DNA of 9,195 nucleotides from Glaciimonas sp. (GTDB lineage Bacteria > Pseudomonadota > Gammaproteobacteria > Burkholderiales > Burkholderiaceae): positions 1-9,195 of the forward strand of contig JACMQE010000101.1 in NCBI GenBank assembly GCA_014377145.1, in the 5' to 3' direction. Below, one piece after another: positions 1-7,684 of this stretch (position 1 is the stretch's first letter; each line of letters begins with the position of its first letter). The notes under the pieces were generated by a model, which made no database searches, was not told where the DNA came from, and worked only from the letters and a program-made list of their open reading frames with translations. The position numbers and the translations under genes were made by a program.

Positions 1-3
1 CTT

Positions 4-31
4 AAAAAAAGCCGACTTTAGGGTCGGCTTT
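4..31 (-). terminator. Intrinsic terminator closing the dapA-bamC-MBL unit
   Basis: A perfect 9-bp stem (AAAGCCGAC with GTCGGCTTT, positions 8-16 and 23-31) encloses a 6-nt loop. Read on the minus strand the stem runs into seven T residues (10 down to 4), which is a canonical intrinsic terminator. It lies about 150 nt past the stop of the MBL pseudogene and is the first strong terminator after dapA. On the plus strand the stem is followed by only a broken T tract (TTTCTTATT), so it may also stop a gene arriving from the left, but less well. Confidence 0.85.
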
Positions 32-145
32 CTTATTATCAAAAAATAGACAAAAACCTTTTTTAACTATTTAAGTTAAAAAATTGTTCTCGTGGATTGT
101 TACATTCATTGTTAACTTATGACCTTCCAAATGCTAACCCACCAT

Positions 146-163
146 TTCAACTAATAAGTTGAA
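146..163. repeat. Small inverted repeat just past the MBL pseudogene
   Basis: TTCAACT and AGTTGAA form a perfect 7-bp stem around a 4-nt AATA loop, 22 nt beyond the MBL pseudogene stop. No T tract follows on either strand and the stem is AT-rich, so it is at best a weak 3'-end structure. It could be chance in AT-rich DNA. Confidence 0.35.
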
Positions 164-184
164 TAAGTTGCCGACGCATCACCA

Positions 185-978
185 TCAAATTTCGACCCAA
201 TTAAACCCATATTCCTGACAAGCGATTATTAGTTCAGTCTCGCTATTCCTTTTACCGCTCAGTAGAGCAGCAAATGCAAGTCCATGTGTATTTTTGCGTA
301 AACTTAAATGTGTCCCAATTATTTTGCGTAATACAGATTGATCCAGTGCGCGCAAAATTTCTGCAGCGGCTTGATTTGAAAAATGCCCGCAATCTCCACC
401 TATGCGCCTTTTAAAAGAAGGTGGGTAAGCAGAATTGCGCAACATCTGGGTATCGTGATTGCATTCTAATATAGGCGCGTCGCAACCACTGAGAGCTTTA
501 ATCAGGTTCTCTGTAGATTTTCCGACGTCGGTCAATACACCAACATGGCTAGCAACATATTGGACTGGCTCTCTCGCATCATGAGGAAATGTGTACGGGT
601 TCAATATTAGATCCCCAATAGCAAGTTGCTCGCCATCTTGACAAAACTGTATTTGCACATCACTACAATTTTTGGGGACTTTTGAGACCGCCTGATAAGT
701 ACCATGGGTTTATAGCCCTACAGGTACCCCATACCGCCGGGAAAATTTGAATACCCCGCTAATATGATCCTGATTTCGTGCGTAACGACAATCACCGATA
801 AATCAGCAGGACTGACGCCACGTTTGATTAGACGGTGTTCAGTCTCTTTAATACCAAAGCCACAATCCAACATAACAGTGGTTGTGGCTTTAGGAGTAAC
901 AACAGAGAGGCTAATGGAAGCAGTAGAAATTAATAAGGAATTGCCTTCGCTACCGCTCTCCAAACTGGCAAATTTCAA
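185..978 (-). pseudogene. MBL-fold metallo-hydrolase (YycJ-like), frameshifted pseudogene
   Basis: The intact family member is a ~260-residue cytosolic metallo-beta-lactamase-fold hydrolase; the whole remnant would encode about 264 residues. The 5' part keeps the family N-terminus (LKFASLESGSEGN), then LDCGFGIKETE and VVTHE. One base is then missing at about 774/775. Restoring it (GAA CAT) regenerates the zinc motif HEHQDH and reads on as ISGVFKFSRRYGVPV. The restored frame then meets a TAA stop (710-712), continues as THGTYQAVSKVP, and joins the long 3' part with PHDAREPVQYV, LECNHD and a C-terminal THLS. A GTG at 656-658 could start the 3' part on its own, but that product would lack the zinc motif. 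It follows bamC by 73 nt and is probably the distal gene of the dapA transcript. Family assignment is by recognised sequence; the substrate is unknown. Confidence 0.9.
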
Positions 979-986
979 TGACGTGA

Positions 987-991
987 TCCTT
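987..991 (-). promoter_or_regulatory. Ribosome binding site fixing a TTG start for the MBL gene
   Basis: AAGGA on the minus strand lies 8 nt upstream of a TTG codon (976-978) that begins the family N-terminus (LKFASL..., normally MRFASL...). This supports TTG as the original start rather than an in-frame codon further upstream. It may be a degraded ATG, since the gene is already broken. Confidence 0.6.
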
Positions 992-998
992 CGATACC

Positions 999-1026
999 GT
1001 TGCCTTGTTGTAATTATTAAGGCAAC
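999..1026 (-). other. Intercistronic hairpin between bamC and the MBL gene
   Basis: GTTGCCTT and AAGGCAAC form a perfect 8-bp stem with a 12-nt loop, placed in the 73-nt gap between the bamC stop and the MBL start. No T tract follows on the minus strand, so it is not a standard intrinsic terminator. It may protect the 3' end of a processed dapA-bamC message or lower distal expression; that role is inference. Confidence 0.5.
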
Positions 1027-1051
1027 GACAAACACCTACTACCTGAAGTAC

Positions 1052-2224
1052 TTACTTTAGTTGCTCGTTTATCAAAGTGAGTATTTTGTCTGTCGCCTGT
1101 GAAATTTCTGACTGCCCATGGTTGTTCTGTACAGCCACCTGACTTCCAGAGCCGACACTTTTAACTACCACGCGATAACGCGTTGCAGTTTTATCATCTT
1201 TTTTGACACTAGTAAACATTTTGGAGAAAAATCCAACGGCTTTTTTATTTTTTATATCTTCACTCTGGTCTACGTATCGGACAAAATACATGCCTTGTGT
1301 ACGATCACGATCTTCCACAGTAAAGCCGACACGGTCCAGTGCTAGGCCAACCCGTCGCCAGGCGCGGTCAAAGCTTTCATCAACCTCAACATAACTAGCA
1401 CCGGCAGCACCTTTAATTAGCTTGGAACGTGATTGTAGTAAAGGTGCACTCGCGACCGCAACTTTGGCTTTCAATTGATCTGCGCCTAGACGTGACATCA
1501 AGCGGGACAAAAATTCTGCCTCTAGCTGGGGATCTTTGGCACGTGCCGTCCAGATACTGGTTTCTTTTGATGCTCCGGTTAAAACTTCTTCTGCACCACG
1601 ATGACTAATATACACTTCAGTTGTGTCGTTCGGCCCACGCTCGAGGCGTGTACGGAACTTATCACGCTCACCAGTTGAATATATTGAATCAAATACTTTA
1701 CCGATGACATTACGGACGAAATCTTGCGGGATCTTCGCGCGATTTTCAGCCCAATCAGTTTCCATTATACCTGTTTCAGGATTCTCAGTATTGATTAGGA
1801 AACCTGAGTCTTGCCAAAAATCCTTAATCTGAGACCATAGCTTTTCAGGTTTCGCTTGAATCACTAGCCAACGCTGGGAACCATCACGTTCGATATGCAT
1901 GTCAGGAGCGCCATTAGGTGCCACCACCGCTTCACCTATTACCGGCTTCACGCCCTGCTGCAGGTTAAACTTGGATGCAGTCGCTTTCCCCTGGTTTAAG
2001 TCAGGAATGGCGTAACGATTTTTAAGTTGCAATTGCGTAAGATCAGGTGGAATGTCCAGCTTTGGTGTCTTGATTTTATCGGCGCTTTTGTAATCGATAC
2101 GATCTGGTTCTAGCATCGAACTGAGGGAGCTGCACCCTGTCAAAGTGGTCAATGCCAGCGTAAGAATCAGATTATGTTGAATCACAATGCGTAAAGTAGA
2201 AGGAATGTGCTTGCGAATAGTCAT
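1052..2224 (-). CDS. bamC: Outer membrane protein assembly factor BamC (NlpB/DapX lipoprotein)
   Basis: BamC is a lipoprotein of the BAM complex, which folds beta-barrel proteins into the outer membrane; it binds BamD through its extended N-terminus. The 390-residue product has a basic n-region, a hydrophobic stretch (about 18-29) and a lipobox LTGC with Cys31 as the lipidation site. After it comes the family segment from Tyr45 to Leu62 with PPDL at 59-62, the region expected to contact BamD. Two helix-grip domains follow at about 108-225 and 265-388, the second marked by ESFDRAWRRVGLALDRVGF. It is longer than E. coli BamC (344), as is usual in betaproteobacteria. The ATG start lies 57 nt after dapA with no clear Shine-Dalgarno sequence; the signal peptide supports this start. 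It is probably co-transcribed with dapA, an arrangement also found in enterobacteria. No damage is seen. Confidence 0.95.
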   Translation of the reverse strand: MTIRKHIPSTLRIVIQHNLILTLALTTLTGCSSLSSMLEPDRIDYKSADKIKTPKLDIPPDLTQLQLKNRYAIPDLNQGKATASKFNLQQGVKPVIGEAVVAPNGAPDMHIERDGSQRWLVIQAKPEKLWSQIKDFWQDSGFLINTENPETGIMETDWAENRAKIPQDFVRNVIGKVFDSIYSTGERDKFRTRLERGPNDTTEVYISHRGAEEVLTGASKETSIWTARAKDPQLEAEFLSRLMSRLGADQLKAKVAVASAPLLQSRSKLIKGAAGASYVEVDESFDRAWRRVGLALDRVGFTVEDRDRTQGMYFVRYVDQSEDIKNKKAVGFFSKMFTSVKKDDKTATRYRVVVKSVGSGSQVAVQNNHGQSEISQATDKILTLINEQLK

Positions 2225-2281
2225 GTGAATACGGAATGAATGGAACGAGAAAAATTCTTGAGAAAACGCCTTTTAGCGTAG

Positions 2282-3160
2282 CTATTTTAATACAGCCGAT
2301 TCACGTAATGCTATGCGAACCATGCCCTGGCATTCGGGTGATAACGGCACTAACGGCAAACGCAAACCTGAAGGTATCATACCCATTTCGAACAATGCCC
2401 ATTTTGCAGGTACTGGATTAGGCTCAATAAACAATTGAAGGTGCAGTGGTAGTAATTTATTGTTGATTTTGACGGCCTCAGTAACATTACCTTTAATTGC
2501 CGCCATACAGAGTAAATGCATATCACGCGGGGCAATGTTCGCAGTGACAGAAATATTTCCTTTACCACCGCACAGCATCAACGCCATCGCTGTGGCATCG
2601 TCACCGGAATAGACTGCAAAATCTGCTGGGGCTAAACGTAATAGATCAGTGGCGCGTGCAATATTGCCGGTCGCGTCTTTGACGCCAATAATTCCAGGTA
2701 TTTGTGCCAGACGCAAAATCGTTTCGTTATGCATATCAACAATCGTACGACCAGGTACGTTATACAAAATCATGGGTAAATCAACTGATTCAGCAATTTT
2801 CTTAAAATGCTGATATATACCCTCTTGCGTTGGCTTATTGTAGTAAGGAACGACTTGCAAAGATGCGTCTGCACCAACTTCTTTTGCATAGCGCGTTAAA
2901 TTAATTGCTTCAGCAGTCGAATTTCCTCCTGTACCGGCGATAATCGGAATGCGTTTAGCAGTATGTTTGACTGCAACTTTAATCAATTCGCAATGCTCCG
3001 CTGTCGATACTGTTGGTGATTCTCCCGAAGTGCCAACGATGACAATCGCGTCGGTGCCTTCGGCGATATGCCAATCAATCAGTTTACGTAGATTGGGCAA
3101 ATCAAGGTTGCCGTCCGGATGCATGGGAGTAACGATTGCAACAATGCTATTTTGAATCAT
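2282..3160 (-). CDS. dapA: 4-hydroxy-tetrahydrodipicolinate synthase
   Basis: DapA condenses pyruvate with aspartate-4-semialdehyde, the first committed step to diaminopimelate and lysine; it is a cytosolic (beta/alpha)8 enzyme, usually tetrameric. The 292-residue product matches E. coli DapA in length and numbering. Schiff-base Lys161 lies in GVKDATG, Tyr133 and Arg138 in LYNVPGRT, Thr44 and Ser45 in GTSGES, and Tyr107 in PYYNKP. Ser45 replaces the threonine of E. coli DapA, a substitution I recall as normal in Burkholderiales. The ATG gives the expected N-terminus ([12 protein letters not shown]), although there is no clear Shine-Dalgarno sequence. A promoter lies about 30-60 nt upstream and bamC follows after 57 nt, so dapA probably leads a dapA-bamC unit. 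The gene appears fully functional, consistent with a cell that still makes peptidoglycan. Confidence 0.97.
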   Translation of the reverse strand: MIQNSIVAIVTPMHPDGNLDLPNLRKLIDWHIAEGTDAIVIVGTSGESPTVSTAEHCELIKVAVKHTAKRIPIIAGTGGNSTAEAINLTRYAKEVGADASLQVVPYYNKPTQEGIYQHFKKIAESVDLPMILYNVPGRTIVDMHNETILRLAQIPGIIGVKDATGNIARATDLLRLAPADFAVYSGDDATAMALMLCGGKGNISVTANIAPRDMHLLCMAAIKGNVTEAVKINNKLLPLHLQLFIEPNPVPAKWALFEMGMIPSGLRLPLVPLSPECQGMVRIALRESAVLK

Positions 3161-3189
3161 GATGGTAAGTACGCAAGAGATAAAGCCTG

Positions 3190-3218
3190 ATTGTAGCGGA
3201 TCACGGTGGCTATGGGAA
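3190..3218 (-). promoter_or_regulatory. Putative sigma-70 promoter of dapA
   Basis: On the minus strand TTCCCA (-35, 4/6 to consensus, 3213-3218) and TACAAT (-10, 5/6, 3190-3195) are separated by exactly 17 nt. Transcription would start near 3183, giving a leader of about 20-25 nt before the dapA ATG. A second candidate lies further up (TTGGCA 3251-3256, TAGAAT 3230-3235), but its spacer is only 15 nt. The rest of the 212-bp gap to the methyltransferase pseudogene shows nothing else recognisable. Confidence 0.5.
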
Positions 3219-3372
3219 ATTCCACAACAATTCTATGAGAAAAATTAAATTGCCAAAGGAAAAAATTTAAGTAATTTAATGTCAAGGATCCAAGGTATCC
3301 ATGTTACTTATACTTATAAAGCAGTATTTATACGGATTCACGCGACCACTTACTCGCAAAATTAGTTATCAG

Positions 3373-3942
3373 TCAGTCGAGCTGTAGACCCACTGGCGTA
3401 TCGGCGGTTCCTTTAACAGCGCAGATTCGTTGCACGATTGCTGGCTTTGGTTGTCCGACATAACCTCCTTCAAACGCTAGTACGCGCCAGGTATGTTGGA
3501 GATCACTCTCTAGCCAACGCAATAATTCCCCTGTTGCCATTAAGAAATTTTGATTAGTAAGCCGCCTACCGAACTGCTGGTTGCCTTCAGCAAAGGTCTT
3601 GTATAGCACACAACACCCACTGATTCATGATTCTATTAAGCATCCGGGGGACCAAAGGGCGGTGTAGATAATTCGTTACGACTATTCCAGCAAAGCGCTG
3701 CGGCTGAACAATTCTGCCAATCCAACTTCGTCATCTGTTTCCAGGTCGATCTGAAGTGTCGTAATGCCTCTTGCCGTAAGACGAGTAAGTACATCAAGAT
3801 AATCCACTGCCAGAACATCCCTACCCTCGACAGCCAGCAGCATAGCGTGACGCCCATCATCACACGCGAGATCGAGTACCTGCCCGGCGGGAATAGAATT
3901 TGTAAGCCGGTTGACCCAATTGGATGCGGGCATATTTATCAA
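3373..3942 (-). pseudogene. TehB-like class I SAM methyltransferase pseudogene
   Basis: The remnant spans about 190 codons, a normal length for this small methyltransferase, but is in three frame segments. The N-terminal segment (NWVNRLTNSIPAGQVLDLAC...GRHAML) carries SAM motif I, with DD where the usual pattern is roughly GSG. A base is missing near 3690-3697, plausibly from a T run, so the frame hits TAG at 3682-3684. The next frame (from 3688) reads GIVVTNYLHRPLVPRMLNR, the expected motif IV region. One extra base around 3607-3622 returns to the first frame, giving VLYKTFAEGNQQFG...GELLRW and the conserved PKPAIVQRICAVKG near the end. The two indels compensate, but the stop between them truncates the protein. 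The TTG at 3940-3942 or the ATG at 3931-3933 could have been the start. The gene sits between trpS and dapA, where I recall an intact homologue in Burkholderiales. Substrate unknown. Confidence 0.88.
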
Positions 3943-3993
3943 GATGAGAACTTGATGATTTTGATAAGAGGTATTATGGCATTGTTAGATAGC

Positions 3994-5196
3994 TCAGTTA
4001 TACCCTAAGCCCATCGCCTCACGTACGTCGCGCATAGTGTCCTGCGCTAGTTTACGTGCATGATCAGCGCCGTCCGCAACAATTGCCCGCACCAGAGATG
4101 GGTCATCGAGATACTGTTGTGCACGCTCGTGTATCGGTTCTTGCTCCTTGATGATGGCATCGATTATTAGTTGTTTACATTCCAGACAACCGATACTGGC
4201 GGAGTGGCAGCCTTTTATGACCCATTCTTGCTTGCCGACGGTGGAGTACACTAAATGAAATTGCCAGACGGGACATTTAGTTGGCTCGCCCGGATCGGTA
4301 CGGCGTATGCGGGCGGGGTCTGTCGGCATGGTGCGTACTTTTTTAGTGACGACGTCTTTAGTGTCACGCAAGGCGATCGAATTACCATAACTTTTCGACA
4401 TTTTTTGTCCATCAAGTCCGGGTAAACGTGATGCATCAGTCAATAGTGCCTGGGGTTCAGAGAGAATCAATTTGCGACTTCCCTCAAGAAATCCAAATAG
4501 GCGCTCGCGATCAATCATTGATAGATTCTGAGCATCATCAAGCATCGCCCTAGCTTGCTCAAGCGCCTCTTCGCTTCCTTTCTGCTGGAAATCGATGCGT
4601 AACTCGTGATACAACTTGGCGCGTTTGCTGCCCAGTTTTTTAATGGCAACTTGGGCTTTTTCTTCAAACCCCTTTTCTTTACCGTAAAGATGATTAAAGC
4701 GGCGCGCGATTTCACGCATCATTTCGATATGTGGCACCTGATCATCCCCCACCGGGACTTGAGTAGCCCGATAAATCAACACATCGGCGGCTTGTAACAA
4801 TGGATAGCCCAGAAAACCGTAAGTCGACAAATCCCGATCGATCAGCTTTTCTTGTTGATCTTTGTAGGTAGGAACTCGCTCTAGCCAACCGAGCGGCGTG
4901 GCCATTGAGAGCAGCAAATGTAACTCTGCGTGTTCTGGTACTTTCGATTGTATAAATAATGTCGATTGGGATGGATCAACCCCGGCAGCAAGCCAGCCAA
5001 TCAGCATATCCCAAGTGCTACTTTCAATCTGGTCAGGATCGTCATAATGGGTAGTCAGCGCGTGCCAGTCAGCGACAAAAAACAGACAAGGGAGTTCCGA
5101 TTGCAACCGAACCCAATTTTTCAAAGCGCCGTGATAGTGACCAAGATGCAAAGCGCCGGTAGGACGCATGCCAGAAACAACGCGATCAGGATACAT
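3994..5196 (-). CDS. trpS: Tryptophan--tRNA ligase, long form with cysteine cluster
   Basis: This cytosolic class I aminoacyl-tRNA synthetase charges tRNA-Trp using ATP. Of its 400 residues, the HIGH signature appears as HLGH (17-20) and the KMSKS loop is exact (265-269, in GQKMSKSYGN). GDDQ at 150-153 follows the Rossmann core. It is longer than the ~330-residue E. coli enzyme. Extra length includes a charged, probably helical segment at about 172-235. After the KMSKS loop, Cys308, Cys330, Cys337 and Cys340 have the spacing Cx21Cx6Cx2C, close to the Cx22Cx6Cx2C iron-sulphur motif of Thermotoga maritima TrpRS. A bound cluster is inference. The ATG gives the expected N-terminus (MYPDRVVSGMRPTG); there is no evident Shine-Dalgarno sequence. 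It lies 45 nt after the M50 gene, probably in the same transcript. The gene is intact. Confidence 0.97.
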   Translation of the reverse strand: MYPDRVVSGMRPTGALHLGHYHGALKNWVRLQSELPCLFFVADWHALTTHYDDPDQIESSTWDMLIGWLAAGVDPSQSTLFIQSKVPEHAELHLLLSMATPLGWLERVPTYKDQQEKLIDRDLSTYGFLGYPLLQAADVLIYRATQVPVGDDQVPHIEMMREIARRFNHLYGKEKGFEEKAQVAIKKLGSKRAKLYHELRIDFQQKGSEEALEQARAMLDDAQNLSMIDRERLFGFLEGSRKLILSEPQALLTDASRLPGLDGQKMSKSYGNSIALRDTKDVVTKKVRTMPTDPARIRRTDPGEPTKCPVWQFHLVYSTVGKQEWVIKGCHSASIGCLECKQLIIDAIIKEQEPIHERAQQYLDDPSLVRAIVADGADHARKLAQDTMRDVREAMGLGYN

Positions 5197-5241
5197 AATT
5201 AACGTGGTGTGTCAAAATAGCAAATAAAAAGAATAATTGCA

Positions 5242-5931
5242 TCACTGCAACAGTATTAGAAGCGGTGTAACGGTCCATTTTAAAGCATTAGAGGCAATAT
5301 CCATTAATGGCGTAATCCATAATGCATACAGTGTAGGTTGATCGCCAAATTGCGGGAGTTTTATTAGCATTAACGCCAACACAATAAAAAAACCGTACGG
5401 CTCGATTTTGGCAAGTTTATAAGCATATTTGTGCGGCAAAATACTGAATAAAATACGACCACCGTCTAATGGTGGTAATGGAAATAGATTAAGGGCAAAC
5501 AGCACCAAATTTATCCGGATACCTGCTTGCGCAATCATAACGAAGAAATTCTGTTTTTCACCGCCAGAGCTCGCAAGGCCAATTAATAACAACATCCAGC
5601 CTAAGGCCATAACCAAATTTGCAGCTGGTCCAGCCAAAGCGACCCAAGCCATATCGCGTTTCGGTTTGCGTAACTGACCAAAATTCACAGGAACAGGTTT
5701 CGCATAACCGAATAGGAAGGCCCCGCCTGTAGAAAAAAACGTTAATAACGGGATTACAATCGTGCCGAAGGGGTCAATATGCTTAACTGGATTAAGACTC
5801 ATACGCCCAAGCATATAAGCGGTAGGATCACCAAAGTACTTGGCGGCGTAGGCATGTGCGGCCTCGTGCAAAGTAATAGCGAAAAGTAAGGGTAATGCTA
5901 ATACTGCGATAGTTTGAATAAGATTATTCAT
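5242..5931 (-). CDS. Site-2-protease-like M50 membrane metalloprotease
   Basis: M50 peptidases are zinc proteases with active sites inside the membrane; many release membrane-bound regulators. The 229-residue, strongly hydrophobic product has HEAAH at 22-26 (His22, Glu23, His26) in the first membrane helix and the second zinc motif LPPLDGG at 152-158 (Asp156). Further hydrophobic segments lie at about 55-75, 96-120, 132-155, 170-190 and 205-228. There is no PDZ domain, so it is not an RseP orthologue; it belongs to the short, SpoIVFB-like class common in Proteobacteria. Its natural substrate is unknown. The gene lies between yciO (107 nt upstream) and trpS (45 nt downstream). A sigma-70-like promoter lies so close to the ATG that the mRNA could be leaderless. 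No lesion is seen. Confidence 0.93.
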   Translation of the reverse strand: MNNLIQTIAVLALPLLFAITLHEAAHAYAAKYFGDPTAYMLGRMSLNPVKHIDPFGTIVIPLLTFFSTGGAFLFGYAKPVPVNFGQLRKPKRDMAWVALAGPAANLVMALGWMLLLIGLASSGGEKQNFFVMIAQAGIRINLVLFALNLFPLPPLDGGRILFSILPHKYAYKLAKIEPYGFFIVLALMLIKLPQFGDQPTLYALWITPLMDIASNALKWTVTPLLILLQ

Positions 5932-5938
5932 TCGCTAG

Positions 5939-5966
5939 ATTTTAACAGAGGGAGCATACATGCCAA
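5939..5966 (-). promoter_or_regulatory. Putative promoter of the M50 protease, possibly leaderless
   Basis: On the minus strand TTGGCA (-35, 5/6, 5961-5966) and TAAAAT (-10, 5/6, 5939-5944) are 16 nt apart. Only 7 nt separate the -10 element from the ATG at 5929-5931, so the expected start point falls at or next to the A of the start codon. No Shine-Dalgarno sequence is present, as expected for a leaderless message. The promoter would serve the M50 gene, and probably trpS, independently of yciO. Confidence 0.5.
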
Positions 5967-6038
5967 GCAGATTCTGGAAAAATAATAAATTAACATCATA
6001 GGCTGAGGGAGTAGAACCGCGGGTTACTTACTTATGCT

Positions 6039-6671
6039 TTATTGGAAATACAATCCGAACAACCTGATGTCGCCGCGTCCCTGACGAATCAACACTGGTT
6101 CGTCAGCGGTAAAGTCTATTACGGTGGTTGGCGCAAGACTACATGCGCCGCTTTCAATTACCAACTCTAGCTGCTTCTCTAATTTATCCCGTATTTCTTC
6201 AGCCTCAGTAAGCGGTAATCCATTCCCTGGCAAAATTAATGTTGTACCAATTAGCGGCTGTCCCAATTCTTCTAGCAAGGCTTGCACTACAATGCTCTCC
6301 GGTATGCGCAGGCCGATCGTTTTACGAGATGGATGACTCAACCGACGGGGAAGTTCTTTGGATACACTGAGAATAAACGTGTAAGGACCGGGGGTAGCAC
6401 TTTTTAGCAGCCGAAATTGACGATTATCAACCTTGGCATATTCCGAAATTTCGCTCAGATCAATGCATAGCAACGTCAGATGATGCTTGTCGTCTACGCT
6501 GCGAATACGGCGCATACGTTCCACTGCATTTTTGTTATCTAGTTGGCATACCAAAGCGTAACAACAATCCGTTGGTAAGGCAACGATACCACCTCCTTGA
6601 ATAATTTGTACAGCTTGCTTAATCAATCGCAATTGCGGATTATCAGGATGAATATGAAAAAACTGGCTCAT
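6039..6671 (-). CDS. yciO: YciO-type Sua5/YrdC-family protein (threonylcarbamoyl-AMP synthase family)
   Basis: Sua5/YrdC enzymes make threonylcarbamoyl-AMP for the t6A modification of ANN-decoding tRNAs. YciO is the second, less understood branch of the family, so its exact role is uncertain. The 210-residue product has the YrdC fold motifs: ALPTDCCYAL (31-40), MRRIRSVDDKHHLTLL (53-68), TPGPYTFIL (93-101), TIGLRIPE (118-125) and a C-terminal TTVIDFT...VLIRQGRGD (182-201). It lacks the additional C-terminal domain of full Sua5. The KHHLTLLC and PGPYTFIL wording points to YciO rather than YrdC. It starts 28 nt after the htpX terminator stem, so it needs its own promoter or read-through; no convincing promoter was found. 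Its ATG has only a weak GAG-type ribosome site. The M50 gene follows after 107 nt. Confidence 0.9.
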   Translation of the reverse strand: MSQFFHIHPDNPQLRLIKQAVQIIQGGGIVALPTDCCYALVCQLDNKNAVERMRRIRSVDDKHHLTLLCIDLSEISEYAKVDNRQFRLLKSATPGPYTFILSVSKELPRRLSHPSRKTIGLRIPESIVVQALLEELGQPLIGTTLILPGNGLPLTEAEEIRDKLEKQLELVIESGACSLAPTTVIDFTADEPVLIRQGRGDIRLFGLYFQ

Positions 6672-6693
6672 GGCTCGCTAACTCTCTAAATAT

Positions 6694-6724
6694 AAAAACG
6701 GCGATAGTCATCAGACTACCGCCG
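6694..6724 (-). terminator. Intrinsic terminator of htpX
   Basis: An 11-bp stem (6699-6709 with 6714-6724) around a 4-nt loop is followed on the minus strand by five T residues and further T-rich sequence. One stem position is a G-U pair in the minus-strand RNA but an A-C mismatch in the plus-strand RNA, so the structure is tuned for minus-strand transcripts. It starts 44 nt after the htpX stop and separates htpX from yciO. Confidence 0.9.
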
Positions 6725-6767
6725 CCCACCTACCTTCTTTCCCCAGCATTACACTAACTTCGCCTAA

Positions 6768-7652
6768 TTATAGTGCTGTGACATGCGGATCGCGCAACGC
6801 TGCAATACGCTCTTCAATTGGTGGATGACTTGAAAATAACGCCATAAACCCAGGCTTATCATTAATGCCCATGGCTGCCATTGATTCTGGCAGAGATGCA
6901 GCATCACCGCCGCTTAGTCGTGCTAATGCACGTTGCATCGGCAAACTGCTGCCCATTAATTTTGCTGAGCCCGCATCGGCGCGAAATTCCCGATGGCGTG
7001 AGAACCAAGCGACAATAAGCGAGGCACCGATACCCAATACAATCTGAGAGACAATCACCGTGACGAAGTAACCAATACCTGGGCCCTCATTGCTATCGCG
7101 CGACATGGCACGATCAACGACATAACCAATCACGCGGGACAAAAACACAACGAAGGTATTTACTACGCCCTGTACCAGGGTCATTGTCACCATATCACCA
7201 TTTGCTATGTGGGCGATTTCATGAGCAAGTACCGCTTCGACTTCTTCCTTTGTCATACTTTCAAGCAGGCCAGTCGATACTGCAACCAACGCCGAATTCT
7301 TGAAAGCGCCTGTTGCAAATGCATTAGGCTCACCCTGGAATACCGCTACTTCGGGCCTACCAATACCGGCACGTTGCGCTAATTTTTCGACAGTGTCGAT
7401 AAGCCATAACTCAGTCGAATTCGAGGATGATTCAATCACGCGCGCACCAGTGGAACGTTTCGCCATCCACTTACTAATTAATAACGAAAAAATGGAGCCG
7501 GCGAAGCCTACCAACAGCGAAAAGACCATTAGTTTTGGTATGTCGAGGCCGCTACTCGTCAGAAAACGATCCACGCCCAGCAATGATAGGACGACGCTCA
7601 GCACCAACATGACTGCAACATTTGTGGCGAGGAACAGGAAAACACGTTTCAT
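6768..7652 (-). CDS. htpX: Protease HtpX, heat-shock membrane metalloprotease
   Basis: HtpX is an inner-membrane zinc endopeptidase (family M48B) that cleaves damaged or misfolded membrane proteins and cooperates with FtsH in E. coli. The 294-residue product matches the E. coli length (293). Two N-terminal membrane segments (about 4-26 and 38-60) precede the active-site motif HEIAH at 144-148 (His144, Glu145, His148). Two further hydrophobic segments (about 155-180 and 194-216) follow, and then the third zinc ligand Glu222 in REFRAD. The ATG has a good Shine-Dalgarno sequence 8 nt upstream. Its own sigma-32-like promoter and intrinsic terminator make it a single-gene unit placed inside a row of otherwise closely spaced genes. 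No lesion is seen. Confidence 0.97.
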   Translation of the reverse strand: MKRVFLFLATNVAVMLVLSVVLSLLGVDRFLTSSGLDIPKLMVFSLLVGFAGSIFSLLISKWMAKRSTGARVIESSSNSTELWLIDTVEKLAQRAGIGRPEVAVFQGEPNAFATGAFKNSALVAVSTGLLESMTKEEVEAVLAHEIAHIANGDMVTMTLVQGVVNTFVVFLSRVIGYVVDRAMSRDSNEGPGIGYFVTVIVSQIVLGIGASLIVAWFSRHREFRADAGSAKLMGSSLPMQRALARLSGGDAASLPESMAAMGINDKPGFMALFSSHPPIEERIAALRDPHVTAL

Positions 7653-7660
7653 GCACGAAA

Positions 7661-7666
7661 CTCCTA
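7661..7666 (-). promoter_or_regulatory. Strong ribosome binding site of htpX
   Basis: TAGGAG lies 8 nt upstream of the htpX ATG (7650-7652). It is the best Shine-Dalgarno sequence in the window and confirms the start. Most other intact genes here have none that is obvious. Confidence 0.85.
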
Positions 7667-7684
7667 AATATTGATAAGACCATT

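Noticed and set aside
185..658. The 3' part of the MBL gene as a separate functional short protein starting at GTG
   Set aside because: It would lack the N-terminal half of the fold and the zinc motif, and the frame continues upstream to the TAA in family-like sequence.
764..1060. Plus-strand reading frames here and elsewhere (e.g. 1118-1345, 7300-7674, 8943-9188)
   Set aside because: They lie opposite minus-strand genes or pseudogenes, show no family motifs, and have codon patterns expected of antisense shadows.
2282..3160. Ser45 instead of Thr45 in the DapA active-site loop as an unusual substitution
   Set aside because: GTSGES is, as far as I recall, the ordinary form in Burkholderiales DapA, and all other catalytic residues are present.
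3257..3285. Perfect TTGACA (3280-3285, minus strand) as a dapA promoter -35
   Set aside because: No acceptable -10 element occurs 15-19 nt downstream; the sequence there is T-rich with TTTCCT.
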